From assembly GCA_050288105.1 (NCBI GenBank), contig JBNKDE010000002.1, positions 353,252-417,251 on the forward strand: a DNA stretch of 64,000 bases. Reading direction: 5' to 3'. This document shows positions 53,120 to 63,500 of the stretch, piece by piece. The notes beneath the pieces are model-generated. The model worked only from the letters and a program-made list of their open reading frames with translations. It did not search any database and was not told the DNA's origin. Source of the DNA: JACNJF01 sp050288105 (GTDB lineage Bacteria; Pseudomonadota; Gammaproteobacteria; GCA-001735895). Each line of letters starts with the position of its first letter. Position 1 is the first letter of the stretch. Both the position numbers and the translations under genes were made by a program.

Positions 53120-53746
53120 ATGATATTAAAAAGGTCTTTGGTTTTTATTGCCCTGATATTCAGTTTTACGCCGATCTGGGCTGCTGGTTTTGAGGCAGGT
53201 GTTGAATATGCCGAGCTCAATCCACCGGTTCCTACCAGTCAGCCCGATAAGGTAGTTGTTACCGAAATGTTCTGGTACGGCTGTCCACACTGTTTTCGCC
53301 TGGAACCTTATGTGGATCAATGGGATAAGACCAAACCGGAAGGCGTGGTACTGGAAAAAGTCCCCTCCGTGTTGAACCCAAGCTGGATTGAACATGCCCG
53401 AGCCTTTTATGCGCTACAGATGATGGGTGAAAATGATAAGGTGCATAAGAAGTTATTTGATGCGCTTCACCTGCAACATAAAAGATTGAATAACGTCGAT
53501 GCCCTGGCCAGCTTTGTGGCAGATCTGGGTGTTGATGAAAAACAGTTTCGAGACAACTACCATTCCTTTCCCGTTGACACCCTGATCCGTAAAAGTCGAC
53601 AGAAGGAACGTAAATACGGCCATAGTGGTGTACCTGCAATTATCGTAAATGGAAAATATCGAACCAGTGCTTCCATGGCGGGTAGCAATGCCAGGCTGAT
53701 TGAAGTGGTTAACTTCCTGGTGCAAAAAGAACTGTCTGCCAAATAA
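53120..53746 (+). CDS. dsbA: Thiol:disulfide interchange protein DsbA
   Basis: 208 residues. Signal peptide (about 1-21, cut after IWA). Thioredoxin fold with active-site CPHC (Cys55-Cys58) in MFWYGCPHCFRLEP and the cis-proline loop SGVPAIIVNGKYR; a helical insertion lies between. Oxidises cysteine pairs in the periplasm and is recycled by DsbB. Followed by an intrinsic terminator. The order engB-cc4-dsbA is conserved in Pseudomonas. Confidence 0.96.
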   Translation: MILKRSLVFIALIFSFTPIWAAGFEAGVEYAELNPPVPTSQPDKVVVTEMFWYGCPHCFRLEPYVDQWDKTKPEGVVLEKVPSVLNPSWIEHARAFYALQMMGENDKVHKKLFDALHLQHKRLNNVDALASFVADLGVDEKQFRDNYHSFPVDTLIRKSRQKERKYGHSGVPAIIVNGKYRTSASMAGSNARLIEVVNFLVQKELSAK

Positions 53747-53769
53747 AGATCGAAACGCATATTCTAATC

Positions 53770-53809
53770 GAGCTGCAAGCAGTCCATTCGGACGTTGCAG
53801 CTCTTTTTA
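53770..53809 (+). terminator. Rho-independent terminator of dsbA
   Basis: 9-bp outer stem GAGCTGCAA / TTGCAGCTC with an inner GTCC-ATTC-GGAC stem, followed by five T at 53804-53808. It starts 24 bases after the dsbA stop. Confidence 0.85.
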
Positions 53810-53890
53810 TTGCCAGTTAAGATGAGACCCCTGTTCTCGGTACAACCGGTTTCTGTATCCCAATTAGAATAAAACATAAGGTGAACAAAA

Positions 53891-55015
53891 ATGTCCAATG
53901 TAGTCATAGTAGGAGCAGGTTTTGCTGCCTGTACAGCCGTCAAAACACTGAGAAAACAGGGATATCGGGATACAATCACCTTAATCGCACCACGTGCTGA
54001 ACTGTTTTACTACCCCAGTCTGATCTGGGTGCCTGCAGGAAAAAGAAATTACCATGACCTGGTTATCCCGCTGCATGATTTCCTGAAAAGACATCACGTC
54101 AACTATATTCAATCCAAAGTGACCTCGATAGATGCCGAGGCGCGCACGCTGCAAACCGAAACGGAAAGCATCGCTTACGATGCGGTCATTATCGCCAGTG
54201 GCGGTCGTTATATACGCAAACTACCCGGCATAGAACATGCCTGTATCGCCTGTGCAGGGTGGAAAGATACGAACGCATTCTCAGACAGACTGGCGAGGAT
54301 GAATGAAGGCACTATCGCCTTTGGTTTTGCGAGCAACCCTAACGAACCTTCAGCAATGCGGGGCGGACCGGTTTTCGAATTCCTGTTTGGTGTGGATACT
54401 TTGTTACGGCAGCAGGGTCGGCGTGAAAATTTTAATCTGGTTTTCTTCAGCCCAGCCCCACGTCCTGGACAGCGCATGGGGGATAAAGCGGTGGATCGCA
54501 TGTTATCGGAAATGAAGAAGCGCAATATCAAAACCTATCTGGGTAAGAAGATGAAGCGCTTCAATGCAGACAGTATTGAAACCGAGTCAGAAACCTTTGG
54601 CGCCGACCTGATCCTGTTTATCCCGGGTATGACGGGGCCAGAATGGGCAGCACAGTCGGGCCTGGCACTATCGGAAGGCGGATTCTTCAAGGCGGATAAA
54701 TACTGTCAGGTCGAAGGTCAGGACAGAGTCTTCGTAGCGGGAGATGCAGGTAGTTTCCCCGGCCCGGACTGGAAACCGAAACAGGCGCACATGGCAGACC
54801 TGCAGGCTGAGGCGGCGGCAAAAAATGTGCTGATGGCCCTGCAGTTGATGAAGCCGCGCCATACCTTCAAAACTGAGTTGATCTGTATCGTAGATACCCT
54901 GACCAGCGGCAGTATGGTGTACCGTAGCGAGCAACGTAGTTTTATGATGAAGATGCTACCCATGCACTGGTTGAAGAGATGGTTTGAAAACCTCTACCTG
55001 CACAAATACCGTTAA
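53891..55015 (+). CDS. FAD-dependent oxidoreductase of the sulfide:quinone reductase / NDH-2 superfamily
   Basis: 374 residues. N-terminal FAD-binding motif VVIVGAGFAACTAV, then IASGGRYIRKLPGI and the C-terminal DRVFVAGDAGSF (FAD ribityl-binding DAG). Overall length and layout fit SQR, flavocytochrome-c sulfide dehydrogenase-like and NDH-2 flavoproteins. A CIAC motif (HACIACAGW) near residue 118 and a late LICIVDTLT segment could be the redox cysteines of SQR, but I cannot place them reliably, so substrate is undecided. The stop overlaps the stop of the convergent hybrid kinase by three bases. Confidence 0.82.
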   Translation: MSNVVIVGAGFAACTAVKTLRKQGYRDTITLIAPRAELFYYPSLIWVPAGKRNYHDLVIPLHDFLKRHHVNYIQSKVTSIDAEARTLQTETESIAYDAVIIASGGRYIRKLPGIEHACIACAGWKDTNAFSDRLARMNEGTIAFGFASNPNEPSAMRGGPVFEFLFGVDTLLRQQGRRENFNLVFFSPAPRPGQRMGDKAVDRMLSEMKKRNIKTYLGKKMKRFNADSIETESETFGADLILFIPGMTGPEWAAQSGLALSEGGFFKADKYCQVEGQDRVFVAGDAGSFPGPDWKPKQAHMADLQAEAAAKNVLMALQLMKPRHTFKTELICIVDTLTSGSMVYRSEQRSFMMKMLPMHWLKRWFENLYLHKYR

Positions 55016-58000
55016 CCCATCTGCTGAAACTCGTTGATTAATGCAGCGACTTTATAAAATTCATCGCGTATCGCCTTGATCTGCTTTGGCGCGATTGCAG
55101 AATTCTCGTCACAATCCTTTTCCATTTGTTCTGCCAGGCTGGATAACTGCTTAGCACCCAGGTTGGCGCTGGCTGATTTCAGGCTGTGAGCCAGACGATA
55201 TAGAGCCTGTTTATCATCCTGTTTATTAGCGACTTTCATGTCATCAATGATAGATTGAGAGCTTTGCATAAATGCAGATATCAATTCTGGAAAATCGTCT
55301 TCCATCATTATTTTAAGCGAATTCAATAAACTGGTATCCAGCGAAACCATGCTCTGGTCTGTATCGTCCTGAATGATGCTGATTTCGCCATCCAGAGTTT
55401 GCCGAAGAGTTGAAAGCAGTATTTCGCTGCTGAAAGGTTTTGGAACGAAGTTGGTCATACCGGCTGCCAGACACTTATCCTTATCCGCTTTGGTAGCGTT
55501 TGCGGTTAACGCAATAATGGGAACCTGTATGCCCTGTTTAAGCTGGTATTGGAGTATTTCGTCCGTGGCTTTAAATCCATCCTTAACCGGCATATGACAG
55601 TCCATTAAAACAACGTCATAGGATTGCTGTTTAAATTTATCGATCGCTTTCTGGCCATCATCCACGACATCTACAATAAAGTTATGTTTCTCGAGCAGGT
55701 TTCTGGCAACCATCTGGTTTACTGGATGATCTTCTGCGACCAGAACTCGGGCCCCTTTAAAGTCATGATGAAGGATATGATCGTTTTTCGAGTCCTGCAC
55801 CTGATATCGCGTAATAATGTGCGATTGTTTATCTGGTGAGTTATTAAATTCGCCCAGAACTTTTTCCAGCGTGTCATGCAATACCTGAGACAGACAGGGT
55901 TTGGTTAAATAGCCAGAGAAACCGATGTCCTCGAAAAGCCGGGCATCACCACGACGTGCAAGTGACGAATAAACCACTAGCGGGCATGAAGGTATGCTTT
56001 TGTCACTCAGGATCATTTTGCCCAGCTCGGCGCCATTAACCTCTGGCATGACGTAGTCCACGATGATCAGTTCTATTGCCTTATTGTTTTCAGCAGCTGA
56101 TTTTAATATGTTTATCGCTTGCCTGTGGTCATGTGCAGTACTGACCTGCATACCAAAGTGTTGCAGCTGGTTTTGCAAAACCTGCAGGTTTATATCGTTA
56201 TCATCGACGATTAATACACGTCGAGAATGTATAGACTGCGAAGTTAAACGAGGACGTTGCTCCAGCACGGGCAGGGAAATATCAAAAATAAATTTTGATC
56301 CTTTTCCAATATCACTTTCAATATGAATTCGACCACCCATCAATTCAACCAGCTGTTTACTGATCGACAGCCCCAGTCCAGTTCCACCATATTTTCTGGT
56401 GGTTGAACTGTCTGCCTGGGTAAAGGAATCGAACAGGATATTCTGTTTGTTTTTGTCGATTCCGATACCGGTATCGATAACAGAAAATTTCAAATGCACC
56501 TGTTTATCCGAGCTTAACTCAATGGGTTCAACTTGCAGGATGATGTAGCCTTTATCGGTAAACTTTATTGCATTGCCCACCAGATTTAGCAGGATTTGAC
56601 GAATCCGGCCAGCATCGCCCCTAACCAGACGCGGACATTCAGGAGAAAAATTAAGAATCAGTTCCAGCTTCTTTTCACTTGCCTTGGGCATCATCAATGA
56701 ACAGATATCATAAACCGAACGTTCAAGGTCGAACTCAATCATGTCCATTTCCATATGACCGGCTTCAATCTTGGAGAAGTCGAGAATGTCATTGATGATG
56801 GTCAGCAGGGAATGGCCGGAACGTGAGATGGTTGATACGTACTCGGTTTGTTCAGGGTTTAGCGTTGTATCCTCTAGCAGTTCAGCCATACCCAGTATTC
56901 CGTTCATGGGTGTTCTGATTTCATGGCTCATGGTTGCAAGGAATTCAGATTTCGCTCTTGCTGCTGCTTCGGCTTCGTTCTTGGCCGCTTCCAGAGATTG
57001 TTGCGCATAGACCCTTTCTGTTACATCGGTCATGACCAGTGAGAAATACTGAATATCACTGTCTGACTGCAGCGTCATTAAATACACTGAAAAATAAATG
57101 TCTATCCCGAATTTTGTGTTGAACAGGACTTCTCCCGCCCAGAAACGATTTTTCAGGGTTAAAGGTATCGCTTCATTTTCGATCAGGGATAGTAATTTGG
57201 AATCAGCAATTAAATCGATCAGTGTCAGATCACGCGAAAGTTGATTGTTATTTATACCGAAGATATCGCGAGCCGATTTATTGATCGATAGAATCGTTCC
57301 ATCGCGCGTAAACATCAACATCAGATCAGGGCTGGCTTCACTGATCTGCAATAATCTGCGCTGTTCCTGCAGTATATTGAAAGTTTCTGTGATGTCGGTG
57401 AATGAAATAATCGCTCGGCGGTTCTGATGAACATTTATTACGGGTACCGAACTTAACTGAACATAAAGACGCTCGCCATTTTTATGCCACAGGATCTGGT
57501 CATCCATGTGTAGCTCTATGCCCATATGTAAATGCTGATAGATTTTACTGTGTTTCCAGTCGGTGCTATTTCCGTGACGATCCAGGTACTGGAGACTTTT
57601 GTTAAAATATCGGTTTAATAATTGGCTTCTTTCATAACCCAGGGTACGCAGCGCGGTTTCATTGATAAAGGTAATCAGGCCTGAATCTTCAATTTCGATA
57701 ATGCAGTTGTCCACCGAATCAAGCAGGTTCCTGATGCGTTCATCGGTATGCTCCAGTTCTTTCTGGTAATTGATCAGTTCGGTCAGGTCGCGCAGATAAA
57801 GAATATAAAAACTTTCATTACTCAGAAAAGCCTGCCTTATGACGATGTCTAGAATGACTTCCTGCTGATATTTATTTTTTACCGGGCTAACCAGTCGGCG
57901 CTCACGCGGGTTTTGATAAACGATATTGGTAAGATCATTAAAAAATTCGTTATCAGCGGATATGGTTAGCACATTGTTGATCGACTTTCCCAGCACTTCA

Positions 58001-58722
58001 TGCTTATTCCAGCCCAGGATTTGATGAGCAGATTTGTTCCAGTCAAAAATATTGCCATCGTCATCCAGTGTCACGATAGCATCCACCGAAATATCTACTA
58101 TGTTCCGAACCATAGATTCACTGTTGGACAATTCTATGGTGTTGAGAATATATCTTCGCGCGGCACGGGTATTTTTAATTAAGGTAAAGGTTTGAAAAAC
58201 CAGATATACAGTAACCACAATCATCAGCTGAAGCTGATCCTGTACCGGGTTAAAATGAAAGGCGATTATTAATGGTACCAGAGTAAATGAAAGGTACAGA
58301 AAACCGATGGTAATAAACCCTGTCATGGTTGTAGGCGCAACCGCTGCAAATGCAGCCAGACAGATGATGGAAATCAACTGGTTTGAAAAATCGCTGTAAT
58401 CGATGAAGTACAGTGGAATAAAAGACCAGCCTACGGCTGTCAGGACCTGATTTACAAAAATCAGACGAATATAATTTTTAAGCGACGAAAACCTGCCCTG
58501 ATTGTAAAGCCTGCGAAAAAATATACGGGAGAGGCCTAAAGCACTTAAGGTGAGACACCAGATCAAAAGTAGCAGATGGTTTCTTGTCGGATAATAAAGT
58601 GTGCTTAACAGAATAGAGACCGCAACAATACCCGCTACGGTAGAATCCATATTGCTATGATAAATCTCGAGTAGTCGGCGTTTGTAATGACTACTTTGAG
58701 TAATATCGGTTGGGCTGCTCAA
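55012..58722 (-). CDS. Membrane-bound hybrid sensor histidine kinase with two receivers and Hpt
   Basis: 1236 residues. N-terminal ~190 residues hold about five to six transmembrane spans, then three PAS domains (about 205-570), HisKA with His600 in FLATMSHEIRTPMNGILG, HATPase (NLVGNAIKFTDKG, GTGLGLSI), receiver 1 with Asp889 in LIIVDYVMPE, receiver 2 with Asp1041 in VVLMDCHMPV, and C-terminal Hpt with His1179 in LAHSLKSASANLG. All phosphotransfer residues are present, so a full His-Asp-His relay is possible. Its ATG overlaps the stop of the upstream regulator gene by four bases, so the pair is coupled. Confidence 0.93.
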   Translation of the reverse strand: MSSPTDITQSSHYKRRLLEIYHSNMDSTVAGIVAVSILLSTLYYPTRNHLLLLIWCLTLSALGLSRIFFRRLYNQGRFSSLKNYIRLIFVNQVLTAVGWSFIPLYFIDYSDFSNQLISIICLAAFAAVAPTTMTGFITIGFLYLSFTLVPLIIAFHFNPVQDQLQLMIVVTVYLVFQTFTLIKNTRAARRYILNTIELSNSESMVRNIVDISVDAIVTLDDDGNIFDWNKSAHQILGWNKHEVLGKSINNVLTISADNEFFNDLTNIVYQNPRERRLVSPVKNKYQQEVILDIVIRQAFLSNESFYILYLRDLTELINYQKELEHTDERIRNLLDSVDNCIIEIEDSGLITFINETALRTLGYERSQLLNRYFNKSLQYLDRHGNSTDWKHSKIYQHLHMGIELHMDDQILWHKNGERLYVQLSSVPVINVHQNRRAIISFTDITETFNILQEQRRLLQISEASPDLMLMFTRDGTILSINKSARDIFGINNNQLSRDLTLIDLIADSKLLSLIENEAIPLTLKNRFWAGEVLFNTKFGIDIYFSVYLMTLQSDSDIQYFSLVMTDVTERVYAQQSLEAAKNEAEAAARAKSEFLATMSHEIRTPMNGILGMAELLEDTTLNPEQTEYVSTISRSGHSLLTIINDILDFSKIEAGHMEMDMIEFDLERSVYDICSLMMPKASEKKLELILNFSPECPRLVRGDAGRIRQILLNLVGNAIKFTDKGYIILQVEPIELSSDKQVHLKFSVIDTGIGIDKNKQNILFDSFTQADSSTTRKYGGTGLGLSISKQLVELMGGRIHIESDIGKGSKFIFDISLPVLEQRPRLTSQSIHSRRVLIVDDNDINLQVLQNQLQHFGMQVSTAHDHRQAINILKSAAENNKAIELIIVDYVMPEVNGAELGKMILSDKSIPSCPLVVYSSLARRGDARLFEDIGFSGYLTKPCLSQVLHDTLEKVLGEFNNSPDKQSHIITRYQVQDSKNDHILHHDFKGARVLVAEDHPVNQMVARNLLEKHNFIVDVVDDGQKAIDKFKQQSYDVVLMDCHMPVKDGFKATDEILQYQLKQGIQVPIIALTANATKADKDKCLAAGMTNFVPKPFSSEILLSTLRQTLDGEISIIQDDTDQSMVSLDTSLLNSLKIMMEDDFPELISAFMQSSQSIIDDMKVANKQDDKQALYRLAHSLKSASANLGAKQLSSLAEQMEKDCDENSAIAPKQIKAIRDEFYKVAALINEFQQMG

Positions 58723-60416
58723 TTCGATTTCCAGCTGTAAACAGCTTCTGCAATATTCCCATTACCTATATATTCCAGAGATTCGCAGAGGTCTCTGACC
58801 AGCAGGATACCTCGACCTGAGAGCGCCAGGTTATTCTCCAGATTTTGTTTGCAGGTTGAATAATCAAAACCGGGCCCACTATCCTCTATGCGCATCTGAA
58901 TACTGCGATAGTCTTCATTTTGCTCGACGGTAATGTGAAATAAAACGAATCCATGGTTTAGTGCGCGTAAACGGTTTTCACGTTCGTGAAAGTATTGAGC
59001 AAATCCCTCGGGATCGGATTTTAACGATGAGGGTAATCTGAGGACGCCATGGTCTAGCGCGTTGACGTACAACTCGGTTAGTACGGTAAACAGGGATTGT
59101 CTTTCCGATTCTATGCCCTCCAGTTCCATAATCTGGTTGATAATGATCGGCACCGGATTGGTCTCACTCAGACGCTTATCCTTTAAAGAGAAAACATATT
59201 CCCAGTCACCAACAAATTCAAAATGGTGTTTCTTTCTGGGGATATCATGATGCATCGCGAGTTCAGGTAATAGTGACTCCACACACTCAACTTCGATCAG
59301 GGTGACGTCATCTGCCTGGGTTCTCTGACCGCAGAAGCGGTCAAGCTCGCTCAGTATATTCTCGAATGTACGATCTGCTTCGGCGCATTGAATTGCTTTT
59401 TCCAGGCGTTCAGATCCGAACTCTTCATCGTTCTCCGACCAGGCCTCGGTAAGCCCGTCACTATACAGAATTAGGCGATCCCCCTCGGTCAGCGGAAAGG
59501 TTTGAATCATTTCACGGGTATTCACCGTATCTATGATGCCCAGAGGCAGACCGGTGGAGTGGACGTGATATTTAATCTGCCGGGTTTTTCCATCGATGAT
59601 TAATAGCGGCGGCATACCGGCGTTGAAAATAGAGATTTGGTCCAGGTTATGACTGATGCTAATTAAATGCGCACCTAAAAACATTCCGGTTGGTAAAAAC
59701 TGGCGCAGTTTTTTGTTGATACCGACCAGAATCTCTTCCAGTGTGAAGCCTTTGGTGGTCATCGCGCGGAACACTTCAGAAACCGGCATCGCGCCCAGTG
59801 CGGCGGATAGTCCATGTCCGGTAAAGTCACCCAGCAGCATATGAACATCGCGGCTGGGGCTGTATTCTGACAGAATCATATCGCCGCTGAAGGTACCGGC
59901 TGGACGAATATCCTGGCGGATACAGGGTGTTTCGATATTGCCATTTTGCACCGCATTGATAAAAACCTGCTCGGCGATTTCCTGCTCGCGGTGAATCAGG
60001 CTGTACATACCCTGTAAATCACGATTCAGGTCCGCGATGCGCTCCATGGCGCGGATCTTATTCTGTAGCAGAAATTTATCGTAGGGCTTGGTCAGGAAAT
60101 CATCACCACCGGCATCGATACAGGTCTGTAACGAGTGTTCATCCGTCATTGCGGTGAGAAAGATGATGGGGATGAAGTAATTACCTGCATGGTTTTTGAT
60201 GTAACGGGTGGCTTCGTAGCCATCCATCTCCGGCATCATGACATCCATAAAGATGATGCTGGGTTTATGTTCCAGGTACATTTCAATGGCTTCGCGTCCA
60301 TTTTCCGCCTCTATCGTGGTATAGCCCTGCTTTTTAAGCAGGGATCTGAGGATGAGACGATTGGTCATTTCATCGTCAACGATGAGAGCATTCCTTATGG
60401 TATTTTTGGCAGACAT
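58719..60416 (-). CDS. Response regulator with PP2C phosphatase and HATPase kinase domains (RsbU/CrsR-like)
   Basis: 565 residues. Receiver (about 8-125) with Asp58 in IIFMDVMMPEMDG; SpoIIE/PP2C domain (about 160-375) with metal ligands in LLGDFTGHGLSAALG and QADDVTLIEVE; a C-terminal HATPase of the anti-sigma kind (about 425-560) with LTELYVNALDHGVL, DSGPGFD and GRGILLV. The REC-PP2C-HATPase order matches CrsR of Shewanella and HsbR of Pseudomonas, which dephosphorylate and phosphorylate a STAS antagonist controlling a sigma or anti-sigma factor. No STAS gene is in the window. First gene of a coupled pair with the hybrid kinase, which probably phosphorylates its receiver. Confidence 0.92.
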   Translation of the reverse strand: MSAKNTIRNALIVDDEMTNRLILRSLLKKQGYTTIEAENGREAIEMYLEHKPSIIFMDVMMPEMDGYEATRYIKNHAGNYFIPIIFLTAMTDEHSLQTCIDAGGDDFLTKPYDKFLLQNKIRAMERIADLNRDLQGMYSLIHREQEIAEQVFINAVQNGNIETPCIRQDIRPAGTFSGDMILSEYSPSRDVHMLLGDFTGHGLSAALGAMPVSEVFRAMTTKGFTLEEILVGINKKLRQFLPTGMFLGAHLISISHNLDQISIFNAGMPPLLIIDGKTRQIKYHVHSTGLPLGIIDTVNTREMIQTFPLTEGDRLILYSDGLTEAWSENDEEFGSERLEKAIQCAEADRTFENILSELDRFCGQRTQADDVTLIEVECVESLLPELAMHHDIPRKKHHFEFVGDWEYVFSLKDKRLSETNPVPIIINQIMELEGIESERQSLFTVLTELYVNALDHGVLRLPSSLKSDPEGFAQYFHERENRLRALNHGFVLFHITVEQNEDYRSIQMRIEDSGPGFDYSTCKQNLENNLALSGRGILLVRDLCESLEYIGNGNIAEAVYSWKSN

Positions 60417-60553
60417 AGTGAATTTTTATCCTTTAGCCTAACATTTTGTAGTACATCTAGTTGTTTAATCAAGCACATAGTTTTTGCAGCCACCGACTGG
60501 TAGAGTTGGGTTTTAACCTAACTTTGCCAGGCTGCCCGTCACAGGAATCATGA

Positions 60554-63500
60554 ATGCTGTTTCTTCATCACAGTAATGACATTAATAAACTGCAACAGCA
60601 TTTGCTGGCGTTATTGATAAAAGCAGAAGGAAATGTGCTGCGGCCACAGCAGATCCTGGTACAGAACCCGGGCATGAAACGCTGGCTGCAACAGCAGATC
60701 TGTAGCAGTAATGGAGTTGCGGCTAATATCGAATTTCCACTGCCATCTCGATTCATCTGGGATATCTTTGTCGCACAGTTTGATGATATTCCTGATCTGT
60801 CTGCTTTTGATGCTGAAGTACTGCGCTGGTCTATGCTGCAGGTTCTGCAGCAGCATGTGGAAGATGCTGAACTTACAGCGCTAAAAGCCTATCAGCAGCA
60901 GGACAATGCGGATCTGGCACGATTTCAACTGGCACAGAAACTGGCGGGCCTGTTTGATCAGTATCTGGTGTATCGGCCGCAGATGATGAGCAGCTGGGAG
61001 AAAGGCAAAACCCCATTACCCGCGATAGAATCCTGGCAGGCCCATCTGTGGCGTCTGCTACGCGCACAGTCCGATCAGCCCCATCGGGCGCAACTGATTC
61101 AACGGCTGGTCGGTGAAATATCCAGTGATCGCTTCAAACGACAGGCGCTACCCGCCGAGCTGTATGTGTTTGCGCTATCCGCGATGTCGCCGATGTACAT
61201 GAATGTACTGGCCGCACTCAGTCAGCATCTGGATGTGCATATCTTTATCGTCAATCCCTGTCGGCTTTACTGGGGCGATATCCGCAGCCGCAAGGATCAG
61301 ATCAAACAGGGTGAGCTGCCCATGGTTGAGAATGAATTGCTCGCCTCGCTGGGTAAGCAGGGGCGCGATTACATCGACCAGTTCTACGACAGCGGCTTTA
61401 AATGTATCGATAGAGAGCATTTCAGCGAGATTGAGCCCGACAGCCTGCTCAATCTGGTCAAGCACGATATCCTGAATTTCACCCAGACCCGACCCGATTT
61501 CGATGTAAAACAGGATGACTCTATCCAGCTAGTGAGTTGCTACAGCGAATTACGCGAGCTACAGGTGCTACACGATTATCTACTGTCGCAGCTAGACCGC
61601 AATCACGAGTTACAGCCGCACGATATCGTCGTGATGTGTCCCGATATCAATAATCTGGCACCCTATATCGATGCCGTATTCGGTCAGCAGCCAGCCGCCA
61701 GAAGAATCCCCTACACGGTTTCGGATAATAGCGTGCTGTCATCCACGCCACTGCTGCAGACCATACTGGACTGGATCAATCTGCCTGCCAGCCGTCTGAC
61801 AGCTAATGAAATATCAGCCTGGCTTGAGCTCCCTGCCCTGCAACGCGCCTATGATCTGGATGAAACAGCCGTCGACAGCATTCGCTACTGGATCAGTGAG
61901 AACCATATCCACTGGGCGCTGGATAGTGAGCATAGGTCTCGTCTTGGGTTTCCAGACAATGACTTGAATACCTGGCGTCATGGCATCTCGCAGCTTTTAA
62001 CCGCCTACCTGATGCCGCCGCAGAGCGAGCTTTATCAACAGCAGGTGGCATCCGCCTGTATCATCGATCAGCAGGAATTCATGGCGCTGGGACAGCTACA
62101 GAAATTTCTCGATGATCTCGCCCACTGGCAGCAACAGCTAAATCAAAAGCAGTCATTGATAGACTGGCAAAACAGCATCAATGCAATGATAGCGTCATTA
62201 TTGCAACTGGATGAAGACGAAGCCTGGTTGATCAAGCCACTACGCGATGAAATGGCCGCCTGGCAACAACAGGCTGAGCAGGCCGGGTTTGAGCAGCCAC
62301 TGGAACTCAGCGTTATCCATCACCTGCTGCAACAGTCACTGGAACAGGGGTCTGCACATCATGCCTACCTCACTGGCGGTATCAACTTCTGTAACTTAAT
62401 CCCCATGCGTACCCTGCCGTTCAAGGTAGTTTGCCTGATCGGTATGGGCGACCAGCAGTTTCCACGCAACGAACCCTTGTTACAGATGGATTTAATCAGT
62501 CGTAATCCGCAGAAAGGAGATCGCTCACGGCGAGAAGATGATCGCTATATGTTCCTGCAATCCCTGCTCTCCGCACAGCAATCGCTGTATATCAGCTATG
62601 TGGGCAGAAACAAACAGGATGACAGCCAGCTGGAACCCTCGGTAGTGGTCAGCGAACTACTGGACACTATTGAACAGAATACCGGGCATCGTATTAAGAT
62701 TCGTCAAACGGCCTTACAGCCCTTTGCGCAAAGCAATTTTGCCTATGGAAGCTATGCCGAACAATGGCAGCTTCAGGCAGCCCCCAGGCTTGATTATAAA
62801 TTCAATCAGACGATAGATTTTGACGATATAGATAACGACATCGAACTGGATGAGCTGATCCGCTTTTACAATAATCCCACCAGACATTTTATGCAGCAAC
62901 GACTCGGTTTACGTCTGGCTGCAGCCAGTAGCGAGATAGATGACGATGAACCCTTTGCTCTGGATCCATTAAATCGTCATGGCCTCAGACAAACCTTATT
63001 CAATGACCTGATGCAACAGGGTGAGCTGCAGGCAGCAAAATATTTAAATAGTGGATTGCTGTCACCCTTAACCAGCGGTGAGATCCAGCTGCAACAACAG
63101 CTGACCGAAGTGGAAATGATGGTGCATGAACTGACCAGCCATGAATACTATTCCGGGTATACGCTATTTGAGCAAAACCTGTTGCTGCAGGCGTATCAGA
63201 TACAGGGCCGCATCATCAGTTACTCAAACGAAGGGCTATTGCAAATCACCCAGTCTAAGCTGGGCGGTAAAGGGTTATTCAGTAGCTGGATTCAACATTG
63301 TTTTTTATGCGCCACCGAGACCCTGCAATTCAGCCAAATCATATTCAACGATAAAACCATCAACCTGGAGATACTTGAAAAATCTCAGGCGCAACAAATT
63401 CTGATGACGCTGATAGAAATTTACATCAAAGGAAGCAAACGCATACTGCCCCTGTATATCAATACCGCCTACGATTATCAAAGGATTAAGAATGATAAAA

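Noticed and set aside
60504..60523. Hairpin AGTTGGGTT/AACCTAACT upstream of recC
   Set aside because: The loop would be only two bases (effectively four after unpairing) and there is no T tract; no convincing regulatory role.
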